NCBI RefSeq assembly: GCF_900096995.1
Contig: NZ_OANT01000002.1
Location: 362,340 to 426,339 of the forward strand
Reading direction: 5' to 3'
DNA length: 64,000 nucleotides
From: Acinetobacter puyangensis
GTDB lineage: Bacteria > Pseudomonadota > Gammaproteobacteria > Pseudomonadales > Moraxellaceae
Positions within the stretch are counted from its first letter, which is position 1, and every line of letters starts with the position of its first letter. This document shows positions 26,598-36,125 of the stretch, in pieces. A program made the position numbers and the translations under genes. Below the pieces are notes generated by a model, which had not been told where the DNA came from, did no database searches, and was given only the letters and a program-made list of their open reading frames with translations.

Positions 26598-26687
26598 CCT
26601 ATTTATGATAGAGAGATTACACAACCGGAAATAGATTTACAGCCACAGTTTCCTTATTTGTTACAAGGGAAATATTTTAAACTATGA
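26598..26687 (+). pseudogene. 3' remnant of a second rha gene
   Basis: The frame encodes EITQPEIDLQPQFPYLLQG, nearly identical to the C-terminus of the Rha-like frame ending at 52380 (EITQPEIDLQPQFPYLIQG). Similarity continues into the following terminator and TGGAAC. Upstream of ~26598 it is lost. It marks an insertion or recombination scar. Confidence 0.7.
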
Positions 26688-26690
26688 CTT

Positions 26691-26713
26691 GGCCACCTTA
26701 GGGTGGCATTTTT
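26691..26713 (+). terminator. Rho-independent terminator (duplicated copy)
   Basis: GCCACC (26692-26697) with GGTGGC (26702-26707), then ATTTTT. The same hairpin and flanks occur at 52399-52421. Confidence 0.8.
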
Positions 26714-26718
26714 ATTTC

Positions 26719-26790
26719 TGGAACCTATAAAAATTTCACTATTTTCTATCAGCCAAAATAACTAGATTGAAATCAATTGGTATTTGTGTG
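26719..26790 (+). promoter_or_regulatory. TGGAAC element before the baseplate unit
   Basis: TGGAAC at 26719-26724, AAAAATTT after five bases. The hairpin here is weak (CCAA near 26753 with TTGG near 26777). No Shine-Dalgarno sequence before ATG 26791. Confidence 0.5.
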
Positions 26791-27315
26791 ATGGCAACTC
26801 AACTTAATTTAGCGACATTGGCTGTAACAGATCCATATATTCAAAAAATTAAAAATGCACTTGCATCTACGACTGGTCAGGAAATCCCAATTATCAACTT
26901 AGAAAAAGTCAAGCGGGTATCTGGTGTAAGTGCAGTACCGGTAGAATTTATTTTTGCCGGTGGCCAAGCCTTAAAATTATTCATTCGGGCTGGTGCGGAC
27001 GTTTTCAAAGCAGAATTGAATGGTAAATCAATCGTCTTGTCTGGGGATTTTTCCAATGATCTTAAAATGACTTTTGATAATGGTGTAAATGGTGTAGCCA
27101 AACTAATCCGTAACGGCCAAAAGAAATTTGAGATTTCACGGACCAAAGAAAAGGTAAAAATTCCAAGTACATCAAGTCCCTCTAAATCGCTCACAAGTTT
27201 ACTTAAAGAGGTAACTGAACAAGAAAATTCACTTGATCAACAGATTGCAGATAGCACAACAGTTAGAGATCAATTGCTTGAACAAATCGAACAAGCAAAA
27301 TTACTTTCAGCTTAG
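26791..27315 (+). CDS. Virion-regulon protein of unknown function
   Basis: 174 aa from ATG 26791 (MATQLNLATLAV); a TTG at 26767 is possible. Residues ~30-110 are a beta-rich fold (VPVEFIFAGGQALKLFIRAG, AELNGKSIVLSGDFSND) that may be related to virion-associated antirestriction N-domains, but I am not sure. The C-terminal ~45 residues are a coiled coil (SLDQQIADSTTVRDQLLEQI). It begins the baseplate unit. Confidence 0.45.
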   Translation: MATQLNLATLAVTDPYIQKIKNALASTTGQEIPIINLEKVKRVSGVSAVPVEFIFAGGQALKLFIRAGADVFKAELNGKSIVLSGDFSNDLKMTFDNGVNGVAKLIRNGQKKFEISRTKEKVKIPSTSSPSKSLTSLLKEVTEQENSLDQQIADSTTVRDQLLEQIEQAKLLSA

Positions 27316-27323
27316 GAGCGATT

Positions 27324-27674
27324 ATGGTTCTTATCCTAGATGTAATATTGGTTGGATTCGTGACATTGCTGGCATTTTTATCTGGTTATTGGGCTAACAA
27401 GCATAAAACCATGATTCATACATTAAATTCGCATCCCTTTTTACCTATCGTTTTAAAAAAAATTATGGTGCTTTTGGCATGGGTTTTAGCATTTGTAACT
27501 TTACTTATCTTGATTTCAGCTTGGCGACTTATGCAGGTCATTATTGATCTTGGGGGATATGGGGTCAGTGCATGGACTCTGGTGATTCTATATTTTCTGT
27601 TTTGCATCTGGTTTATTTACATTGCGATAGGGTACCGACTACTGCACGCTGCCAAAATGAGATTCTATCCATGA
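27324..27674 (+). CDS. Small integral membrane protein
   Basis: 116 aa, AGGAGCG ribosome site. Three hydrophobic helices are visible: ~2-22 (LDVILVGFVTLLAFLSGYWA), ~44-68, and ~80-105. In a late virion unit a membrane protein is unusual; it could be a holin-like or assembly protein, but the recognisable holin is at 54.3 kb. Stop overlaps the next start (ATGA). Confidence 0.5.
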   Translation: MVLILDVILVGFVTLLAFLSGYWANKHKTMIHTLNSHPFLPIVLKKIMVLLAWVLAFVTLLILISAWRLMQVIIDLGGYGVSAWTLVILYFLFCIWFIYIAIGYRLLHAAKMRFYP

Positions 27675-28006
27675 TTGTAACCAGTGATGTTATTGCCATG
27701 ATCGAGCACTGGTTATTTACACCACCCAATGGCTATTTTGGATCAAGTTATGGTGCAGATTTGAATGGTTTGTTGTTACGACCTTTAAACTCGACGGTAG
27801 CGGATGAGTTTATTGCAAAGATGAAAACAGATATTCCAATTTTAGCAGGGTTAGATAGTAGTCAATTGGCATTGTATAGCACTGCTGAAGGATTTGAAAA
27901 ACGCATTATTGTTCTGAGCGTTGGAACAATCACAATTAATTTAAACAATGTTCAAAATCAGTTATTGAGTGAACAAGGGGAAACATACGATGCTAACGCA
28001 AGCTGA
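27671..28006 (+). CDS. Probable baseplate wedge protein, gp25-like
   Basis: 111 aa from ATG 27671, which overlaps the upstream stop. FTPPNGYFGSSYGADLNGLLL resembles the G-x-x-x-G-S-x-x-G-x-x-x-x-x-L region of gp25/GpW-type wedge proteins, and the following strand (ITINLN) fits. Immediately followed by a baseplate J-like gene, the expected order. Moderate confidence. Confidence 0.5.
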   Translation: MIVTSDVIAMIEHWLFTPPNGYFGSSYGADLNGLLLRPLNSTVADEFIAKMKTDIPILAGLDSSQLALYSTAEGFEKRIIVLSVGTITINLNNVQNQLLSEQGETYDANAS

Positions 28007-29444
28007 GTTTGAAACGAAACTGGTTGCCCAGTTATCTGATTCGGATATTCTGCAACGTTATAATGCTGGTGATCCTATTGTTATCCAGCAAATACGCTCA
28101 ATGGCAGCATATTTGTCCCTAATGTCACGTGAAATTGATATTGCTACACTTGAACCGTTCATTAAAACTCGTGATCGTTCAATCATTGCCGATGCGAGCA
28201 ACAAAAATATTTTACCAACGGCTACCGCATGTCAACATCAGATGCTGATCAACAATAATGGAAACAATAGTGTTTCTTTATCACAAGGTAGGGAAATTGA
28301 AGATAACAGTGGGGGGCGGCCTTGGCGGTTACTGCAATCGGTAACAATTGCTGCTGGAGATAGTGCCACCGTTATTGCAGAGCAAAGTACATATCGAGAA
28401 GTGAGTTATACGGTTCCAATGACTGAAGTGTTTCATCAGGCAGAGATTCAATTACAAGATGATATGTCATTGTGTGTGCTTTCTATATTTGATGATGATA
28501 CACCTACCCCAAATCAATATGCATTACAGCCACGTTGGATGAATGTTGATATTGATGATTATGCCGTAAATATTGTTACAGATAGTCTAAGACGATTATT
28601 TGTTCAATTTGGAGATAGTGAACGTGCTGGCCGTACTGCCAAAATTGGTGAAGTATTTACTTTTGGAATTACAGAAACTTATGGATATGTCGATACATCA
28701 AGACTTAAAGATGCATCTTTGGTAGATATAAATAATAATGCTGAACAAAAACTGACAATAAAGTTTATTTCAGGTGGTGTTATTCGTGCTGGGTCAGATC
28801 CCCTCAATATCAATCAATTACGTGTTTTGTCGAGTTATCCCTCACTTTATGATGAAAATGCTGTGTATTTAGGAAATTTTGATTATTTAGTGCGTAAGAA
28901 ATTCATGTCTCGTTGTCATTTTATTAGTGTTTGGAATGAAAATTTACAGGACCGATATTATGGTGCAACTTATCAAGATATCAATCATTTACATGTTGCT
29001 GTTGTCGCGCAAAATCAAGATGAACAGAGCAGTATCATAGCCGAGATCAGCCAACTAATAGGCCATGCTGATAATTTGTATCAGGATCGGGTGATTACTG
29101 AAACAGTCGAAGAAAAGAAATATGCACTGACAATTTCCGGTCAATTAGCAGCAGTACATGATATTGATAGTGTTACAGCACAGATTAAGGCGCTTTTGGT
29201 AGAAAAGTATGGTCGCACGACATTATCTGCAAGCCGCTGGCTGGTGAATGGCTTCAATAAACAAGAAATTTCCACGTTATTACGGAACAATATTTCCGCA
29301 TTTCAAGATCGTATCAGTGATTTTTCACTTATCGCTTCTTCAGACAGTGTATTACCACATCAGTGGTTATATATGAGTGCTGAAAGTATCAATATTAATC
29401 TTGAACGAACAGCAGACAGCATAGGAACTTCATGGATATTGTAA
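27990..29444 (+). CDS. Probable baseplate wedge protein, J-like
   Basis: 484 aa from ATG 27990 (MLTQAEFETKLVAQL) with AGGGGAAA upstream. Long helical N-terminus, central beta domain, and C-terminal repeats of TVTVTP-like wedge domains (AVHDIDSVTAQIKALLVEKYG, ISTLLRNNISAFQDRISDF). Layout and neighbours fit the gp6/GpJ family. It overlaps the next gene by 13 bp. Confidence 0.55.
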   Translation: MLTQAEFETKLVAQLSDSDILQRYNAGDPIVIQQIRSMAAYLSLMSREIDIATLEPFIKTRDRSIIADASNKNILPTATACQHQMLINNNGNNSVSLSQGREIEDNSGGRPWRLLQSVTIAAGDSATVIAEQSTYREVSYTVPMTEVFHQAEIQLQDDMSLCVLSIFDDDTPTPNQYALQPRWMNVDIDDYAVNIVTDSLRRLFVQFGDSERAGRTAKIGEVFTFGITETYGYVDTSRLKDASLVDINNNAEQKLTIKFISGGVIRAGSDPLNINQLRVLSSYPSLYDENAVYLGNFDYLVRKKFMSRCHFISVWNENLQDRYYGATYQDINHLHVAVVAQNQDEQSSIIAEISQLIGHADNLYQDRVITETVEEKKYALTISGQLAAVHDIDSVTAQIKALLVEKYGRTTLSASRWLVNGFNKQEISTLLRNNISAFQDRISDFSLIASSDSVLPHQWLYMSAESININLERTADSIGTSWIL

Positions 29445-31471
29445 GTTTTACTCAACCCATCCAGCAATCTTTTGCTCAAGATGGACTTGAAACTGATTTG
29501 GTCTCAGCATTTATTGCTGTAATGGCAAATGAAATCCATGCTGATTTTCAGGATTTGGTTGATTATGGCTGTCCACATATTGGTAGTGCCCGAGTTGTTG
29601 AACGTTTCACTAAACAAGATGGTCTGGTTGTATTAAGGCGTTCAGATTCATCAGACAAGATTATGCAGGTTATTTTTGCAACATGGCAAAGTCTTGGCAG
29701 TGAGCGCGGTCTTAATTTTTTAGAATTTGTCTTAAAAATGCTTTGGGCAAATAATTGGACTATAAAAAGGCTTTGGCATAAAACGGACCAAATAGAAAAT
29801 TATCCACGTTTTTTATCAGAAATTAAGCAAAATCATCATTTCCTAACAAGTCGAATTAACCTTGAAATTGGTGAAAATGTTGATTTATCTGAAATTGTAG
29901 AGCTATCTCCAGCTGTCAGAAAACTTGTGCCGGCAAATATTGTGCTTAAAGTGATTGCCAAAGCTCTTAATAAAGATTTGGGTGAATCTCAAATTGGTGT
30001 CGCCTGTGTAGCAAAAACCTACAACTTTGTCAGAATTGGCGTTGAATATGATCGCTATAGCGGCTTTGCACCACCTTATTTACTGAATTTGCAAAAAATT
30101 GACGAGAAAATTATCTGTAGTTGGCAAAGTGATGATGTTGTGACAGGATTTCACATCTATCGTTGTGAAGAAAGCTTGTTGAATCTAAGCTTGAATTCTA
30201 TCGCTGAAAAATCCTTTACAGTATCAGAATATCAACAATATTTTATTGATCTTTATCAGAATTTCACACCAGATTTATTAGCAAAAAATAGTGGATTCAT
30301 CTTTTCTTTAAATCAAGTGATGAATGATGAAGGTATGCTATTTATAAGTGCTACAGTAGCGTTAAACAAATCAATTCATGCCACACTCTACAACTACAGC
30401 ACCGGTGCAAATACATCAATTGCCCTTGTTGATATAGTTTCGATTATTATCAATCGTTGGCAATCAGCCAAAGCCTACGATCTAGTGAACTTTAAGGGGT
30501 TAAATGCTCTTAGTAATATCTTATCGAATAATGCTTGGTCTATTTCTAATACGGGGAATGCCTATTATTCAGAACTTAACCCAGATTACTATGAAAGTTC
30601 ATATGTAATTGATGGCAAAGCTTATAGCTTCCAAAGTTTTGATAATGCAGCAGCGACATATTATTCGCAGATTATTCAGGCAAATGCTACGGATGAAGAT
30701 GACTATGGTTATTTTGATTCAATTTCTCATAGCTGTAATATCCTGGATAAAAACTGTGAAGTAACAATTCACTATTTGAGTAAATCAGATAATACAACAA
30801 TAAAAACCATAACTATTGATGTAGTTAGGATAGACAATCCAAATCATTTTGCATATTTGTATCAATATGAAGACGTAATTTATAGTTATCGTGATTTTAA
30901 CGAAGCTGCTCAAAACTATTATGAAAATGAACTTTTGGCCAATAGTGCTGAAAGCGATGATTACGGTGAATTTCAGTCAGCTTCTCATAGTTGTGGTATC
31001 ACGGATGCAAGTTGTGAAGTGTTGGTGACTTATTTGAGTAAAATTGATGGCACTGAAAAGACACTAACTATCAATTTAAATTGTATTGATAATCCTGATT
31101 ATGTCTCCGATCCTGATGCGTATCGACAAATTACGGTCAGTAATGAGGAGGTGACAACTTTTGTAGAGGATTATCTGCTTAATAATCTTTCGGATGAGGC
31201 GAGTCAATCTTTTATTCAACAAGCCGCTGCATATGATGAAATATATGAAAATAATGATCTGGCATTGATCTGGTCACAAGCTTTATTGAATGTACTTACT
31301 GATCGTACCTATCAGCTTTCTCCATATCCGATTTTGAAATTAACCACTGATCAGTTGAATTATGCAGATGATTTTGTATTACAACATGATCAACGCTATT
31401 TTTATCGGATTAGTGCCTACACTTCTACAAAAGAGAAATTGGCCGTTTCTGAGGAAAGTATAGTTTTTTAG
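29432..31471 (+). CDS. Baseplate/tail protein with two internal repeats
   Basis: 679 aa. N-terminal ~190 residues (AFIAVMANEIHADFQDLVDYG, GLNFLEFVLKMLWANNWTIKR) recall tail protein I-like wedges that follow GpJ. From ~375 two ~85-residue tandem repeats are visible, each with YS(F/Y)..F..AA..YY, a DDYG(Y/E)F segment, SHSC...D..CEV and an I/L-x-x-IDNP end. The final ~130 residues include fibronectin-like strands (YFYRISAYTSTKEKL). The repeats look surface-exposed and disulphide-capable (C in SHSC and CEV). Confidence 0.5.
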   Translation: MDIVSFTQPIQQSFAQDGLETDLVSAFIAVMANEIHADFQDLVDYGCPHIGSARVVERFTKQDGLVVLRRSDSSDKIMQVIFATWQSLGSERGLNFLEFVLKMLWANNWTIKRLWHKTDQIENYPRFLSEIKQNHHFLTSRINLEIGENVDLSEIVELSPAVRKLVPANIVLKVIAKALNKDLGESQIGVACVAKTYNFVRIGVEYDRYSGFAPPYLLNLQKIDEKIICSWQSDDVVTGFHIYRCEESLLNLSLNSIAEKSFTVSEYQQYFIDLYQNFTPDLLAKNSGFIFSLNQVMNDEGMLFISATVALNKSIHATLYNYSTGANTSIALVDIVSIIINRWQSAKAYDLVNFKGLNALSNILSNNAWSISNTGNAYYSELNPDYYESSYVIDGKAYSFQSFDNAAATYYSQIIQANATDEDDYGYFDSISHSCNILDKNCEVTIHYLSKSDNTTIKTITIDVVRIDNPNHFAYLYQYEDVIYSYRDFNEAAQNYYENELLANSAESDDYGEFQSASHSCGITDASCEVLVTYLSKIDGTEKTLTINLNCIDNPDYVSDPDAYRQITVSNEEVTTFVEDYLLNNLSDEASQSFIQQAAAYDEIYENNDLALIWSQALLNVLTDRTYQLSPYPILKLTTDQLNYADDFVLQHDQRYFYRISAYTSTKEKLAVSEESIVF

Positions 31472-31473
31472 AT

Positions 31474-31545
31474 TGGAACCTTGCGCAATGTACCTCTAAA
31501 GCATATTGCAAACTAGCACTATGAAATAATTATGAGTTCAGAACA
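31474..31545 (+). promoter_or_regulatory. TGGAAC-type late leader
   Basis: TGGAAC at 31474-31479 three bases after the previous stop. A modest stem GCAAT with ATTGC lies around 31485-31509. No clear Shine-Dalgarno sequence at ATG 31546. Confidence 0.55.
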
Positions 31546-32202
31546 ATGCGTCAGACCAATCCAGTTTTATTGTCTCAACTACGCCAAGATTATGAGTCTA
31601 TTCAAGCGATAGGTGCGCCTTTACTCGCTTCACAAGGAATGTTGGTTTTTGAAGATAGTAGTATTTCATTGATGCGATATCACATCAAATCATCAATGCG
31701 TCCAATTGTCAGCAATGGTGATCCAGCAGAGGTGCAGTATGCTGGTGGACTTACTGGTATTGTTGCCGGTGTGCCCAATACAAAATATACCGGTAATATT
31801 CAGATTATCGCAACTGAGTCAGGCTATGAACAGGAACTTGCTGAATATGTAGTAAATACACTTGGCGGGATCATTGAACAAGCCACCTATTATGATGGTC
31901 GTATGGACAGCTATACTCGTGCATATAGTCTTCATAATTTAGCTTTGCGGTTTGAACCAGGTGAATTTGATTCCGAAAGCCGCTCGCAAGTTATGACTAT
32001 ATCTTGTCCTTGTGATTATAACTATTTTGGACTATATGCTGATATTGGAAGTAATGGTACTGTGTCTGTGGGGCAAAAAACTGCTGCTGCCACAAGTTTC
32101 TCAAATACTGTTCAATCAACAATCAGAGCAACTCAGGCTGCTTTATCATCTGTCGGTCAAATTGCTAATGCAGCCAATACATTAGGTTCATTATTTGGGT
32201 AG
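31546..32202 (+). CDS. Tail tube or baseplate candidate
   Basis: 218 aa. Beta-rich core (LTGIVAGVPNTKYTGNIQIIA, SLHNLALRFEPGEFDSES) followed by an A/S/T-rich helix tail. The size is tube-like but there is no unambiguous tube motif; another candidate is at 36125. Within a four-gene unit preceding the spike. Function inferred. Confidence 0.4.
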   Translation: MRQTNPVLLSQLRQDYESIQAIGAPLLASQGMLVFEDSSISLMRYHIKSSMRPIVSNGDPAEVQYAGGLTGIVAGVPNTKYTGNIQIIATESGYEQELAEYVVNTLGGIIEQATYYDGRMDSYTRAYSLHNLALRFEPGEFDSESRSQVMTISCPCDYNYFGLYADIGSNGTVSVGQKTAAATSFSNTVQSTIRATQAALSSVGQIANAANTLGSLFG

Positions 32203-32208
32203 CTCAAT

Positions 32209-32670
32209 ATGACTTTTAATTTGCAGCCAGACGATGAAAATACAGCGCGCCCGGTTTACCTCAGAGTAGATGCGGGTACGATTGAAACTTTAGCAACTCA
32301 GTTGCATGATGAATTATCCGGTGCCGGGTATTCTCTACTAATTGATGATGTAATCAATATTGCGCTTATGGAGGCGCAATATTATTCCGCTTGGGCAGTA
32401 CTGGAAGCCCAGCGTAACGCCACGATGATCATTCCCTTTGATAAAAATATCACTCTAGAAGCTTACGAGTGGGCAGTAATTGATCCTGTATTACGTGCGC
32501 ATTGTGATCTGGTTCAATCACGATTGGTCGAAGGATCTCGGTCGCTTGGTGGTGATGGTTTTGGTCTATCTGTCAGTGAAGCCAATCAAATTTATTTGGA
32601 GGCACGTAAGACTATGCAACTGGAAGCATTTGTTGAACCGCCTTTTTCTTATAAAACTATGAGTGAGTAA
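32209..32670 (+). CDS. Virion-regulon protein of unknown function
   Basis: 153 aa, helix-rich (ALMEAQYYSAWAVLEAQRNAT, VSEANQIYLEARKTM) with an acidic N-terminus. Six-base gap to the preceding gene. Size and helices suit a neck/connector protein; no motif recognised. Confidence 0.45.
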   Translation: MTFNLQPDDENTARPVYLRVDAGTIETLATQLHDELSGAGYSLLIDDVINIALMEAQYYSAWAVLEAQRNATMIIPFDKNITLEAYEWAVIDPVLRAHCDLVQSRLVEGSRSLGGDGFGLSVSEANQIYLEARKTMQLEAFVEPPFSYKTMSE

Positions 32671-32672
32671 AG

Positions 32673-33563
32673 ATGCAGATTACATTGTTGAATGAAAATT
32701 TAACGATTTCAGCATCTGATCTATTAAATGCTACGTTACGCACTGATCTTGTGCCTGTGCCAGTAAGTCTAGAATTTACGGTACAGGACACTGAACAGTT
32801 ATCCGCTGCATTGGTTTTGGATGCTCAGTTGAGCATTGGTGATTTTGGTGTAATGCTGAATATCATCAAAGTTGCTCCACTAAAGACACAATTGGTCAAA
32901 AATGGCCGTCGGATTGGTGGCATTGCCTGTGTTGCAATTCCTGTAGGTTGCAATCGGCTAATTCAAGCAGCAAACAATGCGGTTATATTAGAGCAAACTT
33001 CTTTTAATTCAGCATACCGGGCATGTGGTGCAAAAATTGGACTTGGATCTGATTTGCCTCTGCCTGAATTTATTTGCCTCAAAGGATCCCTACCTACTCA
33101 ACGAATTGCCTTATATATGCAACAAGAAGCAGCAGTCATTGGGTACCAGAATAAAAAAATTTGTGCATTAAAGATTGATGCACTGTTTAAACAAGAGGCT
33201 AAACAAAAAATTGATCCAAGTGCAGTTACTTGGATCCATAGTGATCGATTGGCAAATATTGAAAAAGCATCATATGTTTCGGTAGATGATGATGGCAGCA
33301 CTGTACTTGGAGAAGATACAACATCTGATCAAAAGATCATTCAAAGGGCGAGATTGAGTAGCCGTCAGCTGAAAAATTTAAATAAGGTATTGATTCAGCG
33401 AGGTACAATAATGCGACCATTAATGACTGATCTCAATGCCGGAGATTTAATCAATATTGATAGTAAAAATTATGTGATAGTTACAGCTGCACATCTGATT
33501 AATACCGGTTCACTTGGTGGAGCATCCGCTATGGCCAGTAAATTTTGGATTGCATCACTTTAA
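32673..33563 (+). CDS. Possible baseplate hub protein
   Basis: 296 aa, 2 bp after the previous stop. Beta-rich with repeated short strands (VPVPVSLEFTVQDTEQL, LNAGDLINIDSKNYVIVTAAH) and a C-terminal region where hub proteins of P2/Mu type have their last domain. It precedes the spike region, as hub genes often do. Assignment is by position and fold impression only. Confidence 0.35.
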   Translation: MQITLLNENLTISASDLLNATLRTDLVPVPVSLEFTVQDTEQLSAALVLDAQLSIGDFGVMLNIIKVAPLKTQLVKNGRRIGGIACVAIPVGCNRLIQAANNAVILEQTSFNSAYRACGAKIGLGSDLPLPEFICLKGSLPTQRIALYMQQEAAVIGYQNKKICALKIDALFKQEAKQKIDPSAVTWIHSDRLANIEKASYVSVDDDGSTVLGEDTTSDQKIIQRARLSSRQLKNLNKVLIQRGTIMRPLMTDLNAGDLINIDSKNYVIVTAAHLINTGSLGGASAMASKFWIASL

Positions 33564-33567
33564 TTAA

Positions 33568-33641
33568 TGGAACTCTCAATAAAAGGTATATAACAAATCA
33601 ATCAAAATAGGATTAATAAATCATTTTTTGGTAGTTAGAAC
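33568..33641 (+). promoter_or_regulatory. TGGAAC element before the duplicated sheath-like domain
   Basis: TGGAAC at 33568-33573, ATAAAA five bases later, then TATATAAC. No convincing stem next to ATG 33642; T-run TTTTTT at ~33624. Confidence 0.5.
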
Positions 33642-33917
33642 ATGATCCGGACAAAAGTATTAGGTGAAGCGGCAGGAATTCAGTGGTCAGGCTTACAGGA
33701 TCGGACTGAAACAAATAGCGTGACAGGCTTAGGTGCACCATTAATTGTCGGTCAATTCCGCCGTGGTCGTATCGATAAGCCAATAACAATTACAAACGGC
33801 AATATTAAGGCCGAGCTAGGCTATGACCCGACCAACAAAGACTATATCGCCGTGCAATCTATGCTTGATACCGGAGTGCCTAGTGTGCAGGTGTTACGGA
33901 TTGGAAACCACAATTAG
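33642..33917 (+). CDS. Sheath N-domain-like protein, truncated copy
   Basis: 91 aa. The first 87 residues match the start of the 1,256-aa protein at 36826 with only a few substitutions (DNA about 94% identical by eye over ~260 bp). It then ends with GNHN and a stop. GAPLIVGQFRRGRIDKP followed by LGYDPTNKDYIAVQSML and VQVLRI is the layout of tail-sheath N-terminal domains. It may be a stand-alone functional adaptor or the stub left when a fused C-terminal domain was lost. Confidence 0.6.
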   Translation: MIRTKVLGEAAGIQWSGLQDRTETNSVTGLGAPLIVGQFRRGRIDKPITITNGNIKAELGYDPTNKDYIAVQSMLDTGVPSVQVLRIGNHN

Positions 33918-33919
33918 TT

Positions 33920-34435
33920 ATGTTGCAATCCCTTTTTAGACGAGCAAAAATGCTCAGCTATGATGCATCAAACCGTACAGCGAAAGTGCATATCTTTGGT
34001 TTAACTGATGGTGCTAGTGAGGGTTTGACGGCAACTTTTGCGTATCCGGTTGGTGATGATGATCGAGATACGGAACGGCAAATTGTTTTGCAAAATGATG
34101 TTTATGTTTTCTTTGAGGGTGGTGACGAAGCCCGACCAGTTATAGCATTTTACAGTAGCCATGGTTCGGGAAACACCACTGATATTCGACGGATACGGCA
34201 GAAAAATATTGAACTTTTAGCGACTGCCAAGGTGGCAATTGCGGCACCTGAAATCTATTTAACAGGCCATGTCATTATTGATGGAGATATTACCCACACT
34301 GGTAATCAGACCACTATTGGAACTATTACGGCAACTGTTGATATGGTCGCAGATGGTGTTTCAACTGTAAGCCATGATCATAGTGGTGTAGAGCGAGGAT
34401 CTGGTGATACCAATAAACCCAATAAGTCTAATTAA
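33920..34435 (+). CDS. Baseplate central spike protein, GpV-like
   Basis: 171 aa, 2 bp after the previous gene. OB-fold-like N-domain (ASNRTAKVHIFGLTDG), then beta-helix (IYLTGHVIIDGDITHTGNQT) and an apex SHDHSGVERGSGDT with the HxH motif (about residue 152) that coordinates iron in P2-type spikes, ending NKPNKSN. The spike punctures the outer membrane. Strong family match, and the key evidence for a contractile tail. Confidence 0.8.
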   Translation: MLQSLFRRAKMLSYDASNRTAKVHIFGLTDGASEGLTATFAYPVGDDDRDTERQIVLQNDVYVFFEGGDEARPVIAFYSSHGSGNTTDIRRIRQKNIELLATAKVAIAAPEIYLTGHVIIDGDITHTGNQTTIGTITATVDMVADGVSTVSHDHSGVERGSGDTNKPNKSN

Positions 34436-34441
34436 TCGTAT

Positions 34442-34511
34442 TGGAACAACTCAAAAATTGTACAATAAGTCTAAGCCAAAATAACCATTAATTGGTTTTT
34501 TGGCTTTTTTT
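34442..34511 (+). promoter_or_regulatory. TGGAAC-type late leader of the portal gene
   Basis: TGGAAC at 34442-34447. Long stem AAGCCAAAA-T-AACCA (34473-34487) with TGGTT-TTTTGGCTT (34493-34506), one bulge, then TTTTT and ATG 34512. No Shine-Dalgarno sequence. Confidence 0.7.
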
Positions 34512-36125
34512 ATGGCAGCGCAGGATATTTTAGCGATTTTACTGGGTGCTGATTCAAGCGGCATGTCCAACCTTCAACAAAATGAATTAAGTAATGCAAG
34601 TCAAGAATCTATGGCTCGTATTCAAGATTCACTAAATCCATTTTCGCTTGGAACTTTTGAAACTAAAGACAATAAAAAACGCACTCGCATGGAGATCTAT
34701 AGCAAATGGGAGAAAATGCTTAGATTTGCACCTATTTCGGAAGCAATGGGGATCCACGTTACAGCTGCTTTAGGTGGTGATGCAACGACCAGTCAACAGG
34801 TTTTTATCACACCGGCCCAACGTTTACGGGGAGGTGGGGGCACAATCAATAAAGCTCAATTGGAAAAATTAGAAAAACGTATAAAGCCCATGGAAAAGCT
34901 GATTAACAAACATATTGTTAAAATATGCCGGGATGCAATAGGATTTGGCGATGGTTACACACGAGTTTACGGTACCAAAGGCATGGGTATTGTTGATCTA
35001 ATGGCTAATGAATTCACCTATCCACCACTTATTCAAGCCTATGAACAGGTCAATAAAACTGTAGCGTACCAGGCATTAGATTATAAAAATTGGCAAAAAG
35101 TTGTCTCAAAATTAAATATGATCCAGATGCTTCGTTTGAAAATGCCTCGAATTTCTCATGTGCCACAATACCATGCATCAGATAGTTTTTTTAATATCAA
35201 GACATTACAAGTTGATAATATTAATGAAGCACCTATTGTACCAGCGCCAGTAGGCGGCTCATATTGTGCTGATGTAGAACCATTTTACGATAATATTATA
35301 TTGGCATTATCGACAATGAACAGTCAGCAGATCGCAGATGCTGTGAATCAGGTTTTTTTGTCGGTTAATATGTCTGCAATGCCACCGGCACAACGTGATG
35401 CATATAAAAATGGCCTTAATACCATGATGCGTGACCATGAGAAGTTCGTGCGTGATGCATTAGAGGGTGGCGATTCAATCTGGAATACAAAATATCATTT
35501 TCTACCTACAAATAATGAGAAACAAATTTTAAATACATTGGGTGATTTAAAGGGACAACGTACATCACCGATCAATACTGAAACTTTAATGATTAATATT
35601 CGCCTGCTGATGGGTGGACTTGGCCTTGATCCATCCATGGTAGGCTGGGCAGATATGCTGGCTGGTGGTTTAGGTGATGGTTCTGCATTTCATACATCAG
35701 CACAAATTATGCGCCGTTCGATGATGCAACGTCAGGCAACTATGGATTTTGTAAATCAGATTTTAGCTTTGGACTGGGGATATGCTTACAATGAAGAGTT
35801 CAATGAAACTAACGATTATCCATGGAAGATTGAATATTACAGTGATCAATCTGCGGCAATGACCGAAGCAATTACAAATCAACAGCAGCGAATGAATAAT
35901 TTGATGCTTAAAGCTCAAGCAATTGCATCATTAAAAGACTTGGGCCTAAGTGAAGAAACGATCACTCGTCTTTTAGAGCGTGACGGTGGCATGGATTACG
36001 ATGAAGCTATTAAATTGGCAAAAGATTTAGTACAGCAGAGAGAACAGGAACAACTCGCTGGTAGTAATAATTCAGATGATCTTCCGACTGATGATCAAAA
36101 TATTGAAGAAGAGGAAGGTATTTGA
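34512..36125 (+). CDS. Portal protein
   Basis: About 537 aa from ATG 34512; a TTG at 34500 lies inside the leader stem and is less likely. The layout (MEIYSKWEKMLRFAPISEAMG, then VKICRDAIGFGDGYTRVYGT, a long central helix region with LMINIRLLMGGLGLDPSMVGW) is that of phage portals, which form the ring through which DNA passes. C-terminus acidic. It sits after tail genes rather than beside terminase, an uncommon order. Confidence 0.7.
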   Translation: MAAQDILAILLGADSSGMSNLQQNELSNASQESMARIQDSLNPFSLGTFETKDNKKRTRMEIYSKWEKMLRFAPISEAMGIHVTAALGGDATTSQQVFITPAQRLRGGGGTINKAQLEKLEKRIKPMEKLINKHIVKICRDAIGFGDGYTRVYGTKGMGIVDLMANEFTYPPLIQAYEQVNKTVAYQALDYKNWQKVVSKLNMIQMLRLKMPRISHVPQYHASDSFFNIKTLQVDNINEAPIVPAPVGGSYCADVEPFYDNIILALSTMNSQQIADAVNQVFLSVNMSAMPPAQRDAYKNGLNTMMRDHEKFVRDALEGGDSIWNTKYHFLPTNNEKQILNTLGDLKGQRTSPINTETLMINIRLLMGGLGLDPSMVGWADMLAGGLGDGSAFHTSAQIMRRSMMQRQATMDFVNQILALDWGYAYNEEFNETNDYPWKIEYYSDQSAAMTEAITNQQQRMNNLMLKAQAIASLKDLGLSEETITRLLERDGGMDYDEAIKLAKDLVQQREQEQLAGSNNSDDLPTDDQNIEEEEGI

